Below are positions 1-10,749 of a stretch of 64,000 nt of DNA, piece after piece. A program made the position numbers and the translations under genes. The stretch is from Orbaceae bacterium lpD04 (GTDB taxonomy: Bacteria; Pseudomonadota; Gammaproteobacteria; Enterobacterales; Orbaceae): positions 1,311,488 to 1,375,487 of the forward strand of contig CP133967.1 of assembly GCA_036251935.1 (NCBI GenBank), written 5' to 3'. Each line of letters opens with the position of its first letter. Position 1 is the first letter of the stretch. The notes below the pieces were generated by a model, which did not search any database, was not told the DNA's origin, and saw only the letters and a list, made by a program, of their open reading frames with translations.

Positions 1-48
1 TTACTGGCTGTTATTTTAAAATCGGATTATTTAATACAGGATAGTTAG

Positions 49-2004
49 ATGAAAAAATATAACCTAAAACTAAGCCTAATTATGTTGCTAGTGTCTGGCT
101 CGATTAATGCTGCAACCGTTGATCTTCGTATTATTGAAACAAGCGATTTGCATGGCAACATAATCAATTTTGATTACTACCAAGATCAATATGTTGATAC
201 CTTTGGCTTAGTAAAAACGGCTAACTTGATTTATCAAGCCAAAAACGAAGTTAAAAATAGTGTGTTAGTTGATAATGGCGATCTGATCCAAGGTAGCCCG
301 ATGGCTGACTATGTTGTTAGCAAAGGCTTAAAAGATGAGATCCACCCAGTTTACAAAGTGATGAATAAACTGGGTTACACGGTGGGTAATCTTGGTAATC
401 ATGAGTTTAATTTTGGTTTGGATTATTTAAAAAAGAGCTTGTCTGGCGCTGCATTTCCTTATATTAATGCCAATATTTTTGATGCCAAAACCGGTGATCC
501 CTATTTTAAGCAATATCTGATTGTTGATACGCCCGTTACTGATCGTGATGGCTTTGAGCAAATGATAAAAATTGGCTATATTGGCTTTGTCCCGCCACAA
601 ATTATGTTGTGGGATAAACTCAATCTTGATGGCAAAGTGAGTGTAAACGATATCACAAAAACTGCGCAGAAACTGGTACCGCAAATGAAAAAAGCAGGCG
701 CTGATATTATTATTGCAATTGCGCATTCTGGCGTTTCATCTGAGCCTTATAAAGCCTTAGCTGAAAATTCGGTTTACTACTTAAGCCAAGTTAAGGGTAT
801 TGATGCGATTATGTTTGGTCATGCGCATGATGTTTTCCCAAGTGATAATTTTAAAGCATTGCCTAATGTCGATATTGAGCAAGGCACCATCAACGGCATT
901 CCTGCTGTAATGCCAGGGCAGTGGGGTAGCCATTTAGGCCTTGTTGATCTTGTTGTTGAAGGCGAAAAATCAGCGTGGCACGTTACGTCGAGTAAAGCGT
1001 TTACACGCCCTATCTATGATAAAAAATCCCGTCAAGCGCTGGTGGATTCGGATCTAAAACTCGCCTTAATATTAGCTGATGATCACCAAAAAACTCGGGA
1101 ATTTGTTGCTAAACCCATTGGTAAAGTATCAAACGATATAAATAGTTACTTAGCGCTCGTGCAAGATAATAGCGCATCGCAAATTATTAGTGGCGCACAA
1201 ATTGATTATGTAAAGCGCTATATTCAAGGTGATCCAGATCTAGATGGCTTACCGGTTTTATCGGCTATTGCACCCTTTAAAGCTGGCGGGCGAAAAAACG
1301 ATCCAACGGCTTACGTTGATGTTAGCAAAGGTGACTTAACATTTCGTAATGCGGCAGATATCTACTTATATCCCAATTTATTAACCGCCTTAAAGGTTAA
1401 TGGTAGCAATATTAAAGAGTGGTTAGAATGCTCAGCCGGTTTTTATAACCAGATTGATACCAACAGTGCGTTGCCTCAATATTTAATCAATTGGGATGGT
1501 TTTAGAACTTATAATTTTGATACGATTGATGGCGTTGAGTACCAAATCGATGTTACCCAGCCACCTCGCTATGATGGTTCATGTCAGTTAATAAACCCTA
1601 ACTCACAAAGGATAAAAAACTTAACCTATCAAGGTAAGGCAATTGATCCCAAAAAACCATTTATTATTGCAACCAATAATTATCGTGCTTATACCGGCAG
1701 TTTTCCAGGGACTGGCGAGCAAAATATTTTGTTTTCATCACCCGATGATTTAAGGGTCATTTTATCGGCTTATATTACCCGTAAAACCAAACAAGATGGC
1801 ATGGTAAACGTGGTAAGCGATAACAATTGGGCAATTGCGCCAATTAATAGCGCAACCAAGTTAGATATCCGCTTTGAAACGTCACCAACGGATAAAGCAA
1901 AGATTTTTATCCAACAAAGTGCACATTATCCTATGACTTATATTACCACTGACGAGCAAGGATTTGATGTCTACAAAATTGATTTACAATCACAACCCAA
2001 ATAA
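49..2004 (+). CDS. cpdB: 2',3'-cyclic-nucleotide 2'-phosphodiesterase / 3'-nucleotidase (periplasmic)
   Basis: Bifunctional periplasmic enzyme that opens 2',3'-cyclic nucleotides and removes the 3'-phosphate, giving nucleosides for uptake. Residues 1-21 form a signal peptide ending in SINA. The metallophosphatase domain follows, with the dimetal motifs [26 protein letters not shown] and FGHAHD; the 5'-nucleotidase C-terminal domain fills the second half. At 651 residues it matches E. coli CpdB (about 647). An AGGA-type ribosome site precedes the ATG. cdd begins 16 bases after the stop, which suggests one transcript for nucleotide salvage. The family assignment is firm. Confidence 0.95.
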   Translation: MKKYNLKLSLIMLLVSGSINAATVDLRIIETSDLHGNIINFDYYQDQYVDTFGLVKTANLIYQAKNEVKNSVLVDNGDLIQGSPMADYVVSKGLKDEIHPVYKVMNKLGYTVGNLGNHEFNFGLDYLKKSLSGAAFPYINANIFDAKTGDPYFKQYLIVDTPVTDRDGFEQMIKIGYIGFVPPQIMLWDKLNLDGKVSVNDITKTAQKLVPQMKKAGADIIIAIAHSGVSSEPYKALAENSVYYLSQVKGIDAIMFGHAHDVFPSDNFKALPNVDIEQGTINGIPAVMPGQWGSHLGLVDLVVEGEKSAWHVTSSKAFTRPIYDKKSRQALVDSDLKLALILADDHQKTREFVAKPIGKVSNDINSYLALVQDNSASQIISGAQIDYVKRYIQGDPDLDGLPVLSAIAPFKAGGRKNDPTAYVDVSKGDLTFRNAADIYLYPNLLTALKVNGSNIKEWLECSAGFYNQIDTNSALPQYLINWDGFRTYNFDTIDGVEYQIDVTQPPRYDGSCQLINPNSQRIKNLTYQGKAIDPKKPFIIATNNYRAYTGSFPGTGEQNILFSSPDDLRVILSAYITRKTKQDGMVNVVSDNNWAIAPINSATKLDIRFETSPTDKAKIFIQQSAHYPMTYITTDEQGFDVYKIDLQSQPK

Positions 2005-2017
2005 TGCAGGAGTTTAA

Positions 2018-2416
<399 letters not shown>

Positions 2417-2437
2417 GCGATTTTATAAGGAAAAAAA

Positions 2438-3739
2438 ATGAGAATTGTGGATATTATTGAAAAAAAACGTGATGGCGGTGAACTTTCAACTGATGAAATC
2501 GCGTTTTTTATCACCAACTATACCAATGGAACCATTCCTGACTATCAAGTTAGTGCATTATTAATGGCAATTTACTTTCAAGGCATGACATCAAAAGAGT
2601 GCGCTGATTTAACTACAGCAATGATCTATTCGGGTGATACGGTTGACCTATCGGCAATTAAAGGCATTAAAGTTGATAAACACTCAACTGGCGGGGTTGG
2701 CGATACCACAACCATTGTACTTGCGCCACTCGTCGCAGCCCTTGATGTACCTGTGGCTAAAATGTCAGGCAGAGGCCTTGGCCATACCGGGGGAACGAAT
2801 GATAAATTTGAATCAATCCCCGGATTTAAAATTGAGTTAAGTAAAGACGACTTTATCAATCAAGTTAACACTCAAGGGGTTGCGGTAATTGGGCAATCAG
2901 GCAATTTAACGCCAGCTGATAAAAAATTATATGCACTGCGTGATGTAACGGGCACAGTAAATTCGATCCCCTTAATTGCCAGTTCAATAATGAGTAAAAA
3001 ATTGGCGGCTGGCGCTGATGCCATTGTTTTAGATGTTAAAACTGGCGATGGCGCCTTTATGAAAAGTGACGAAGATGCCGAAAAACTAGCGCAAGAAATG
3101 GTGAATATCGGCAATAATATTGGCCGCCATACCATGGCAATTATTTCTGACATGTCACAACCATTAGGCTATGCAATTGGCAACGCGCTTGAAGTTAAAG
3201 AGGCGATTGATACCCTTAAAGGGCAAGGGCCGGCAGATTTAACGGAGCTTGTTTTAACGCTCGGTAGCCAAATGGTAGTATTAGGCGGTAAAGCCGCCAC
3301 ATTAGATGAAGCGAGAACTAAGTTACAAGAAGTGATTGCTAATGGTAAAGCGCTCGAAAAACTAAAAGTATTAATTAAAGCGCAGGGCGGCGACAGCTCA
3401 GTGGTTGATGAACCTGAAAAGCTGGCTAATGCGCCTTATCAAATTGAGTTACTTGCTAAACAATCAGGCTACGTAGCGAAAATTATTGCCGATAAAGTGG
3501 GGATTATTGCTATGCAACTTGGTGCGGGGCGCGGCACGAAAGATGATATTGTTGATCCCGCTGTTGGCATTGTGTTGCATAAAAAAGTCGGTGATAAAGT
3601 TATGCAAGGTGAAGCACTTTTAACCATTCATGCTAATACCAACCAGCTTGATGCAATAAAGCAAAGACTGTATCAATCAATTGAGATCGCAGCAACGGCT
3701 AAAGCGCCTAAGTTAATTCATAAAGTGATAACCCATTAA
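2438..3739 (+). CDS. pdp: Pyrimidine-nucleoside phosphorylase
   Basis: Catalyses phosphorolysis of uridine, thymidine and deoxyuridine to base plus (deoxy)ribose-1-phosphate. The phosphate-binding [10 protein letters not shown] and the family signature [14 protein letters not shown] are present near residues 80-120. The length of 433 and an N-terminus beginning [10 protein letters not shown] resemble Bacillus Pdp more than E. coli DeoA (440), so I call the broad-specificity enzyme; DeoA is the alternative name. It directly follows cdd, whose uridine product is a substrate. Confidence 0.92.
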   Translation: MRIVDIIEKKRDGGELSTDEIAFFITNYTNGTIPDYQVSALLMAIYFQGMTSKECADLTTAMIYSGDTVDLSAIKGIKVDKHSTGGVGDTTTIVLAPLVAALDVPVAKMSGRGLGHTGGTNDKFESIPGFKIELSKDDFINQVNTQGVAVIGQSGNLTPADKKLYALRDVTGTVNSIPLIASSIMSKKLAAGADAIVLDVKTGDGAFMKSDEDAEKLAQEMVNIGNNIGRHTMAIISDMSQPLGYAIGNALEVKEAIDTLKGQGPADLTELVLTLGSQMVVLGGKAATLDEARTKLQEVIANGKALEKLKVLIKAQGGDSSVVDEPEKLANAPYQIELLAKQSGYVAKIIADKVGIIAMQLGAGRGTKDDIVDPAVGIVLHKKVGDKVMQGEALLTIHANTNQLDAIKQRLYQSIEIAATAKAPKLIHKVITH

Positions 3740-3795
3740 TAAATTAGATCCTTGTTATCTAATGAGGGGTATTTTAAGCTTACTTACGCTATAAC

Positions 3796-3841
3796 CTAAG
3801 GTAGGTCGAGGTATTAACCAAGATCTTGATTGCTACCTTAG
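3796..3841. repeat. Inverted repeat in the pdp-ushA gap
   Basis: A 9-base inverted repeat (CTAAGGTAG at 3796-3804, CTACCTTAG at 3833-3841) brackets 28 bases that contain the palindrome AAGATCTT. No T-run follows, so it is not a classical terminator. A second small hairpin, GATGTT-GAAT-AACATC, follows at about 3849-3864. Together they could form a processing or regulatory structure in the 175-base gap before ushA. Function unknown. Confidence 0.4.
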
Positions 3842-3914
3842 TTAAATTGATGTTGAATAACATCTACACAATTAGCATCTAAATTGTTGTAGTTATTATA
3901 ATAAGGGGTTAGTT

Positions 3915-5609
3915 ATGCGCCATTTAATTTGTAAAAGCCGAGTATTATTTAGCGGCCGTGCGGCAATTATTCATTTAACGATATTAACGTTGTTAACTAG
4001 CGGCCAAGCAGCGGCCAGCGTTGAGCAATTACATTGGCAAAAAGATACCCCTTATCATATCACCATATTACATACCAATGACCACCATGGACGCTTTTGG
4101 CCTAATGCGATTGGCGAATATGGATTATCAGCCCAAAAAACATTGGTTGATGAAATTCGGCAAGAGGTTGCAGCAAAGGGGGGCGAGCTACTTTTATTAT
4201 CGGGCGGCGATATTAATACTGGTGTACCCGAATCCGACACATTAAACGCCGAGCCTGATTTTAAAGGCATGAATATAATCGGTTATGATGCGATGGCGGT
4301 GGGTAATCATGAGTTTGATCATCAACTGCCAACGATTCGTAAGCAGCAATCATGGGTTGATTTCCCTTTTTTATCCGCCAATATCTATTTTACTGATAAA
4401 AATGAACGGGTTTTTAGCCCTTATAAAATATTTGATAAGCAAGGGATCAAAATTGCGGTTTTAGGTTTAACCACCAATGATACGATCTTTTTAGCCTCGC
4501 CGAAAAATACCAACGGTATCGAATTTCGTGAAACATTGCCCGAAGCAAAGAAAATTATTGCTGAAATAAAGTTAGCCGAAAATCCCGATATCATTATTGC
4601 AGTTACTCATATGGGGCATTATGTAAATGGCGAGCATGGTTCAATGGCACCGGGTGATGTCAGCTTAGCAAGGGGGCTTGCTAGTGGTGATTTAGATATG
4701 ATTGTTGGCGGACATTCGCAAAATCCTGTTTGTATGGCTGGCACTAATGAGCGAATAAATGACTATATACCCGGCACGCCATGTGCGCCTGATCAGCAAA
4801 ATGGCACATGGATTGTACAAGCTCATGAATGGGGAAAATACCTTGGCCGGGCTGATTTTGTTTTTCTAAATGGTAAATTAACCCTAGAAAATTATCAGCT
4901 TATTCCGATCAATTTAAAAAAAGAAGTTGATAATGGTAATGATACCAAGCGACTTGAATTTTACACTCAAGAAATTAAGCCAAATCTAGAAATGCAAGCA
5001 TTTTTAACCCCTTATCAAGAAAAAGGCCAACAACAGCTATTAACTACAGTTGGTCAATTACAAGGGCGACTTGATGGCGAGCGAGATAAAGTTAGATACC
5101 AACAAACAAATTTAGGCCAATTGTTGTTAAGTGCTTTTATTGAAAAAACGGATGCTGATGCGGGCATTATGTCTGGCGGTATGATCAGAGATTCCTTGTT
5201 AGAAGGAAACATTTCCTATCGAGATATCTTAAAAGTAGAGCCCTTTGCTAATAATGTGGTGTATGTTGAATTAAGAGGCGTTGATTTGCTTGCTTATTTA
5301 ACCGCTGCGGTGAACAAAAAACCCGGCGCTGGATCTTATGCGCATTTTCGTAATCTTACCTTAACGCTAAATGGCGATAAAATTGTTGCGGTAAAAGTAA
5401 AGGGTAAACCACTGGAATTAAATAAAAAGTACCGCATAGCGACGCTTGATTTTTTAGCCGCAGGCGGAGATGGTTACCCAATTATTAATAAATTATCATC
5501 GTTTGTTGATACCGGTTATCGTGACGCTGATGTGGTTAGGGAGTATGTTAAAAATCATTCACCAATTAATGCAAATGACTATAAACCAGAGCAATTTATT
5601 AGTAAGTAA
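3915..5609 (+). CDS. ushA: 5'-nucleotidase / UDP-sugar hydrolase precursor
   Basis: Periplasmic enzyme that hydrolyses 5'-nucleotides and UDP-sugars to nucleosides. It carries the same fold as the upstream cpdB: TILHTNDHHGRFW, GGDINTG, VGNHEFD and GGHSQ metal and active-site motifs, followed by the C-terminal substrate-binding domain. Length is 564 (E. coli UshA 550). The N-terminal ~35 residues contain a hydrophobic stretch with an AAA-type cleavage site. A strong AAGGGG site precedes the ATG. It is separated from pdp by a structured gap and may have its own promoter. Confidence 0.93.
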   Translation: MRHLICKSRVLFSGRAAIIHLTILTLLTSGQAAASVEQLHWQKDTPYHITILHTNDHHGRFWPNAIGEYGLSAQKTLVDEIRQEVAAKGGELLLLSGGDINTGVPESDTLNAEPDFKGMNIIGYDAMAVGNHEFDHQLPTIRKQQSWVDFPFLSANIYFTDKNERVFSPYKIFDKQGIKIAVLGLTTNDTIFLASPKNTNGIEFRETLPEAKKIIAEIKLAENPDIIIAVTHMGHYVNGEHGSMAPGDVSLARGLASGDLDMIVGGHSQNPVCMAGTNERINDYIPGTPCAPDQQNGTWIVQAHEWGKYLGRADFVFLNGKLTLENYQLIPINLKKEVDNGNDTKRLEFYTQEIKPNLEMQAFLTPYQEKGQQQLLTTVGQLQGRLDGERDKVRYQQTNLGQLLLSAFIEKTDADAGIMSGGMIRDSLLEGNISYRDILKVEPFANNVVYVELRGVDLLAYLTAAVNKKPGAGSYAHFRNLTLTLNGDKIVAVKVKGKPLELNKKYRIATLDFLAAGGDGYPIINKLSSFVDTGYRDADVVREYVKNHSPINANDYKPEQFISK

Positions 5610-5666
5610 TTAGTTTTAAAAATAACAAATTATTTACGGGCTTATCCTATTTCATGAGGAAATAAT

Positions 5667-7211
5667 ATGGTAAATATGACAACTTTCCAGCAGCAGTGCT
5701 ATCGCATTGTTACTGATAGCAATTTATCAGCTAAACAAAAAACCAATAACTTAGCACTACTTGCCGAAAATCATTTACCTTATGTTGAACTCGATAATCA
5801 AACCGAGCAGGCTTTAAGTGAAAGGGTGATTTGTGATATGTATGAAGGGCATGCACCTTATAAACCGCGCTATGTATTACCTGATTATAGCCTCTTTTTA
5901 CAACAAGGTTCAACGTGGCTAGAATTAGAACCAGCACAAGATTTTGATGATGCATTAAATATGTTAACGATTATTTATCATCATGTTCCTTCCGTTACTG
6001 GCATGCCTGTCTACTTGGGCTGCCTTGATACACTGTTATTGCCTTATATCGGCAATCTTTCAGAAAACGATTTATATCAACGATTAAAGCGATTTTGGAT
6101 TATGCTCGATCGCAATTTACCCGATGCTTTTATGCATGCCAACATTGGCCCTGCGGATAACATTATTTGTCGATTACTGTTACGTATTGATCAAGAGCTT
6201 AAACAAGTTGCCCCAAATCTTACCTTTTTTTATGATGATAACTTAACGCCAGAATCACTGCTTGCTTTAGCAATAGGCAGTATTTGTCAAACAGGTAAAC
6301 CGCATATTGCCAACTATAACCTTATTGCTAACGATTTTGATGAAACTGGATTTGGCGTAGTAAGCTGTTATAACTCATTACCGATTGCAGGTGGTGGCAG
6401 TACGCTATCGCGCATCAATTTAAAAGAAGTTGCGCTGCGTAGTAAAGACAGTCATGATTTTTTAACCAATACATTGCCGCATTATTGTCAATTGCAGTTA
6501 AAACTTATTGAGGCTCGTTCAAAATTTTTATATGAAAAGTCTCATTTCTTTACTAATAGTTTTCTCGTTCATGAAAATTTAATTAAGCCAGATCGATTTG
6601 CACCAATGTTTGGTATTTTTGCTATGGCTGAAGCGGTCAATATTTTGCAAGAAAAAGCAAATTTAGCTGGCCGTTATGGCCAAGATGAACAAGCGCAAAT
6701 ACTTGCCTTAAAAATCACTGAGCAACTTGCTGATTTTGTTGCGCAACATAACGTAACTTATGGCTGGCATAATAAAGCCATGCTGCATGCTCAATCGGGC
6801 ATTAGTTCTGATCATGGCTTAACACCTGGTGTAAGAATTCCTTATGGTGAGGAGCCAGATCCGGTTAACCATATTATGTCGGTATTTGCGCACCATAAAT
6901 ATTACCGTTCGGGGATCAGCGATATCTTGACTATTGATGAAACCATCAAAAATAATCAAACCGCACTATTAAAAATTTGTTTAGCGGCATTTAAATTAGG
7001 TATGCGTGAGTTTACCGCAAATGTAACTGGCAGCGATCTACTTCGAGTCACCGGTTACATGGTTAGGTTGTCTGATATTGCTAACTTTAAAGCGCAGGGC
7101 TCTCGAACTAATACCACTGTACTTGGTCATGAAGCCGCTGAAGATCGCAGCGGCTTTTTACATCGGCAACCTAGAGTGATTAGCCATGAGCAAAACATGG
7201 GCAATTATTAA
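5667..7211 (+). CDS. yjjI: YjjI family glycyl-radical enzyme
   Basis: Glycyl-radical enzyme of the YjjI (DUF3029) family; length 514 against 516 in E. coli. The radical loop RVTGY lies at residues 460-464, so Gly463 is the likely radical site, 51 residues from the end. A VSCYN segment at Cys234 is a candidate thiyl cysteine. The reaction is not established for the family. The activase gene overlaps its 3' end by 26 bases. In E. coli yjjI-yjjW lies next to the deo operon; here it follows cdd-pdp-ushA, again tying it to nucleoside breakdown. Confidence 0.9.
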   Translation: MVNMTTFQQQCYRIVTDSNLSAKQKTNNLALLAENHLPYVELDNQTEQALSERVICDMYEGHAPYKPRYVLPDYSLFLQQGSTWLELEPAQDFDDALNMLTIIYHHVPSVTGMPVYLGCLDTLLLPYIGNLSENDLYQRLKRFWIMLDRNLPDAFMHANIGPADNIICRLLLRIDQELKQVAPNLTFFYDDNLTPESLLALAIGSICQTGKPHIANYNLIANDFDETGFGVVSCYNSLPIAGGGSTLSRINLKEVALRSKDSHDFLTNTLPHYCQLQLKLIEARSKFLYEKSHFFTNSFLVHENLIKPDRFAPMFGIFAMAEAVNILQEKANLAGRYGQDEQAQILALKITEQLADFVAQHNVTYGWHNKAMLHAQSGISSDHGLTPGVRIPYGEEPDPVNHIMSVFAHHKYYRSGISDILTIDETIKNNQTALLKICLAAFKLGMREFTANVTGSDLLRVTGYMVRLSDIANFKAQGSRTNTTVLGHEAAEDRSGFLHRQPRVISHEQNMGNY

Positions 7212-8055
7212 TAAAATTTTACCTTTTTCATGTGTTGATGGGCCGGGTAATCGGTTAGTTATTTTTTTGCAAGGGTGCAATTTTAACTGCTTAAATTGCC
7301 ATAACCCTTATACCATAAGCTTATGTCAAAACTGTGGTGAATGTGTACACAATTGCCCACATTCAGCCTTATCTTTCGAGAATGGTAAAACAGTTTGGCA
7401 AGCAAATTTGTGTCAACAGTGTGATATCTGTATTAAAACCTGCGAAAATCAATCAACGCCGATGACCTATCGTTATAGTGTTGATGATATCTTAAGCGTA
7501 ATTAGGAAATACCTGCCTTTTTTAACTGGCATCACATTAAGTGGTGGTGAGTCCACGCTACAACTGCCATTTATTCAACAATTATTCACACAAATAAAAA
7601 ATGCGCCAGATTTGAATCAGTTAACGTGCTTAATTGACAGTAATGGTTATTTGGCAGTGCAGGGCTGGCAAAAAGTGGCGTCGGTGATGGACGGTGCAAT
7701 GATTGATCTTAAAGCGTGGGATACTGCGCTACATAAATATTTAACAGGCCGAGATAATCAGCGAGTTAAAGATTCAATTCGTTATTTAGCAAGTATCAAC
7801 CAGCTACATGAAGTGCGTTTGCTATTAATTCCACAGCAAAGTGATTTACACAATAAAGTCGCTGAAATTGCTGAATTTCTAAATTCATTGCCAGATAAGC
7901 CAAATATTCGCATTAATGCTTTTCACGCACACGGCGTCGTTGGGCTAGCAAAACATTGGCAAAGCGCAACGCAACAAGATGTTGAGCGCTTTGCCAGTGA
8001 ATTACAAAAACAAGGACTCAATCAGATAACGTTGCCATCAGTTTATTTAGTATAA
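7186..8055 (+). CDS. yjjW: YjjW family glycyl-radical enzyme activase (radical SAM)
   Basis: Radical-SAM activating enzyme that would install the glycyl radical on YjjI. The CxxxCxxC cluster is CNFNCLNC near residues 30-37. Two extra ferredoxin-like 4Fe-4S motifs follow (CQNCGECVHNC and CQQCDICIKTC), as in activases of this class, then the SAM-binding TLSGGES. It is 289 residues long (E. coli YjjW 287). The start overlaps yjjI by 26 bases, so the two are probably translationally coupled. Confidence 0.92.
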   Translation: MSKTWAIINKILPFSCVDGPGNRLVIFLQGCNFNCLNCHNPYTISLCQNCGECVHNCPHSALSFENGKTVWQANLCQQCDICIKTCENQSTPMTYRYSVDDILSVIRKYLPFLTGITLSGGESTLQLPFIQQLFTQIKNAPDLNQLTCLIDSNGYLAVQGWQKVASVMDGAMIDLKAWDTALHKYLTGRDNQRVKDSIRYLASINQLHEVRLLLIPQQSDLHNKVAEIAEFLNSLPDKPNIRINAFHAHGVVGLAKHWQSATQQDVERFASELQKQGLNQITLPSVYLV

Positions 8056-8110
8056 GTTGGCTATATTTTAGAGGTAGTTTACGATTTACATTTGATGACT
8101 TATATTGGAT

Positions 8111-8818
8111 TTATTTAATGATTATCTCTGCATTTTTAAGTAATTTTTTCCAGCCATCGTAATTACAATCATCGGCTTGACTTTGAGGAGAGAATTTATC
8201 TATATATCCGATATATAGAGATTTCGCTACTTTTTTTATTTTAAACAGATCTTTTTTATTGTCGATAATTGTAACGCACAAAACCTGGCATTTATTTTTA
8301 GATTTTTTCCTAATAATTTCAGATAATTTTATTATCTCCGGCATTTCATTTGAATAAATACTTTTTATTACATAAACCATTTTTTTATTATGAAGATTGT
8401 GCAGGAAATTATTTTTTAAATACATAAATTTTTGGAATTCTTGATCGTATTTTTCTTTTACTAATTCATTTTCATCCAAGTATTCTGCTTTTTCATTAAC
8501 TAAGTGATTATGTATAACTGAATGAAATCTAATATTATACAAATTATCAGTGACGGATGTGCGTGATTGTATGCTAGGCGACAAATTTTCATATAAAAAA
8601 ACATCTTTAAATTCATTCGAAATTATATTACAAAGGTCTTTATAGTCATGAATAAAAGTCCATCTGAAAAAAGAAGATATCTCATTATTATTTTTTCTCA
8701 ATACAAAACCAAATTCACAATTATAACCAAGGCTTTCAAATCTATTAAAAGGTATTGTTGAATCAAATGCAGAATGTTTTTTTCTAAATTTATTTTTTAT
8801 CCAGTTACTAAAATTCAT
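8111..8818 (-). CDS. Hypothetical protein, possibly DUF1796-like
   Basis: A 235-residue protein with no signal peptide and no membrane segment, rich in Lys, Asn and Ile. Near residue 28 it has FESLGYNCEFGF, then a FFRW motif. This Cys-containing opening resembles proteins found near glycan-synthesis genes and loosely the DUF1796 putative cysteine-peptidase family, but I cannot assign a function. Its codons look more AT-rich than those of its neighbours, suggesting acquisition. It converges on yjjW and stands alone on its strand. Confidence 0.5.
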   Translation of the reverse strand: MNFSNWIKNKFRKKHSAFDSTIPFNRFESLGYNCEFGFVLRKNNNEISSFFRWTFIHDYKDLCNIISNEFKDVFLYENLSPSIQSRTSVTDNLYNIRFHSVIHNHLVNEKAEYLDENELVKEKYDQEFQKFMYLKNNFLHNLHNKKMVYVIKSIYSNEMPEIIKLSEIIRKKSKNKCQVLCVTIIDNKKDLFKIKKVAKSLYIGYIDKFSPQSQADDCNYDGWKKLLKNAEIIIK

Positions 8819-8936
8819 CTTTATAACCTAATTTTTTATAATGCTTAATACCAAGTTAGTGTCACATAAATAATTCACATAAACAACAAAATCAATCCCA
8901 TTTTAAATACGACTATTTTAATCCGAATGTCTATGT

Positions 8937-8968
8937 CCGATCACTGACAGCATTATGTCAGTAATCGG
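8937..8968 (-). terminator. Strong hairpin downstream of ygfZ
   Basis: A 12-pair stem with one mismatch: CCGAT and ACTGACA on one arm, TGTCAGT and ATCGG on the other, around a 6-base loop. It lies 19 bases beyond the ygfZ stop. No long T-run follows on the - strand, so it may be a 3'-end stabiliser and not an intrinsic terminator. Confidence 0.5.
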
Positions 8969-8986
8969 GTATTTGTGATTAATAGG

Positions 8987-9916
8987 TTAATTTGAGGCGT
9001 TGGTTAAAGATAACTGACTAGCGGGATTATTTTTAACTCTAAATACTGCGTCGCAAGTAAGGTCGTTATTTAAAACCGCTTGTATCCAAATCGTATTATC
9101 ATCAAGTCGTAATGCTGCCGTGATACAGCCTGTTTCGCGCCAGTTGCTATCGATTTGCTGCTCTAATGTATCGCCAGCATTAGGAAGCTGCTCACTTTGA
9201 CCAACTAATAGATATAATGCGCGTTTATTAATGCCGCGATACTGCGCTCTTGCAACCATTTCTTGACCACAATAACAGCCTTTGTCAAAACTAATTGCGG
9301 CAAAATTTTGTAGATTGAAAGCTTGAGGTAAAAACTCATTACTAACAGGGCTATCAATTATTGGGTAATTGGCTTCTAAATCTAATAATGCCCACTGTTC
9401 ACTAGGTAGTATTTTGCATTCGGTGATTAATGATAAATTAGTAATTTCGTTTTCACTAGCAATAACAATATAACGAACCGATGGAAAATCAATTTTTAAA
9501 TAGCTGATATTATTTACTTCAACACAGTTTTGCTGATCATCAAACAAAGTGCTAATTTTCGCTAATTGATCCGCGCTACCGGCAATTGCCACCATCTGTA
9601 AATTGGTCTCGATATTGAGGGTCACTTTTGAAAATATTGCATACTTTTTAAGTTCTTTTAGCTGAGCCTCAACAACGCTTTTACGCAAAATATAGTAAAT
9701 ATCATCACCGCGTTTAAATAGCAGCATATTGCTCCAAACTTTACCCTTAGGATCGCACTGCGCGGCAAATAAAGATTGGTTATTTGTTAACTTAGTCATA
9801 TCTGCAGTTAGTTGACCTTGTAAAAACTTACTATTATCTAAGCCCGATACTTTAACAAGTTGCCAGTCATTTAATAATATTTTACTTAACGGTAATGATT
9901 GTGATGTATGTAACAT
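8987..9916 (-). CDS. ygfZ: tRNA-modifying / Fe-S maintenance protein YgfZ
   Basis: Folate-dependent protein of the GcvT-like fold that supports Fe-S enzymes, including MiaB, and tRNA modification. The diagnostic motif KGCYCGQE with its conserved Cys is present near residue 225. I place the start at the ATG at 9916 (MLHTSQ), preceded by AAAGGG at good spacing, giving 309 residues; an upstream ATG at 9961 would add 15 unlikely residues. It is divergent from ygfX, as in E. coli where sdhE-ygfX lies opposite ygfZ. Confidence 0.92.
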   Translation of the reverse strand: MLHTSQSLPLSKILLNDWQLVKVSGLDNSKFLQGQLTADMTKLTNNQSLFAAQCDPKGKVWSNMLLFKRGDDIYYILRKSVVEAQLKELKKYAIFSKVTLNIETNLQMVAIAGSADQLAKISTLFDDQQNCVEVNNISYLKIDFPSVRYIVIASENEITNLSLITECKILPSEQWALLDLEANYPIIDSPVSNEFLPQAFNLQNFAAISFDKGCYCGQEMVARAQYRGINKRALYLLVGQSEQLPNAGDTLEQQIDSNWRETGCITAALRLDDNTIWIQAVLNNDLTCDAVFRVKNNPASQLSLTNASN

Positions 9917-10266
9917 AAAATGACCCTTTAATATTTTTGTGTAATATAACATACAAGTCATCAGGAATTAAGACGATCGTGATTTCGATTGTAATAATGA
10001 GGTGCATTTTGTGATAGGGCACGCGAAATGATTACGAATAATGAGGTTAGACTTTATTTCATTGATTTGGTTATTTATTCTATGATTTATGCGCCATTCA
10101 ATAATTAATAAACGGGCTTTAATGATGACTTATTTTGCAAAATTAGCAGGCTACGCCGATGCAGAAAAACAAAGCTTGATCTTAATTTAATGGTTTTTTA
10201 AACAAAAAAATCAGCTAAACTGACTGATAAGCTTTAGTTAATAACTTACATTATATTGGTAACAAC
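9917..10266. other. Divergent ygfZ/ygfX intergenic region, sdhE absent
   Basis: About 350 bases between two divergent genes. Enterobacteria keep the ~88-codon sdhE here, directly upstream of ygfX. No SdhE-like frame is present. A 22-codon reading frame at 10122-10190 (MMTYFAKL...) has only a poor ribosome site and no resemblance to SdhE that I can see; it may be a chance frame or a leader peptide. Otherwise AT-rich promoter-like sequence. Confidence 0.6.
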
Positions 10267-10671
10267 ATGTGGCGAACCGAGTTAATTAATTCAACCAAAC
10301 AATACCTTATCATTACGATTTTTTATGGTTTATTTGTTGTGGCGTTAATGATTGCATTAGCCGATACCTATTTAGATTTTTTAAGCACTACTTGTGCGCT
10401 ACTGTTAACATTTGAATGGTGGCGGGGATGTTGCTTTTGCAAAACCATTCGCCGGGAGTTGGCGATATTTTATGATATTAATGAGTTATATTTTGCTCGT
10501 CAGCGTTGGTTGATAGTTAAAAGGCCACTGTTTTTTCGTTGTGCAGTTGTTATCAATATTATCTCAAAACGAAATGGCGAATGGCGCATATTATGGCTAA
10601 TGAATGATAGCTTTTCACGTCAAGATTGGCGAAGTTTAAACTATTATTTACGTCAATTTATTACCCTTTAA
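10267..10671 (+). CDS. ygfX: YgfX family inner-membrane protein
   Basis: A 134-residue protein (E. coli YgfX/CptA 135) with two N-terminal membrane segments at about residues 14-32 and 36-52, then a basic cytosolic tail ending in the family-typical SWRRL-like region (here QDWRSLNYYLR). In E. coli it is encoded with sdhE and was described as a toxin-like factor affecting cell shape. Here it has lost the sdhE partner but keeps its place opposite ygfZ. Family assignment is based on position, length, topology and the C-terminal motif. Confidence 0.72.
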   Translation: MWRTELINSTKQYLIITIFYGLFVVALMIALADTYLDFLSTTCALLLTFEWWRGCCFCKTIRRELAIFYDINELYFARQRWLIVKRPLFFRCAVVINIISKRNGEWRILWLMNDSFSRQDWRSLNYYLRQFITL

Positions 10672-10749
10672 ATTGACGTTATTGTCATAATTTACACTAT
10701 AATTAGGTGTTACAACAAAAAAATAACGAAAAATATAGCTTGTTTAACC

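Noticed and set aside
10122-10190. Remnant of sdhE
   Set aside because: The 22-codon frame does not resemble SdhE and has no convincing ribosome site; it could be chance.
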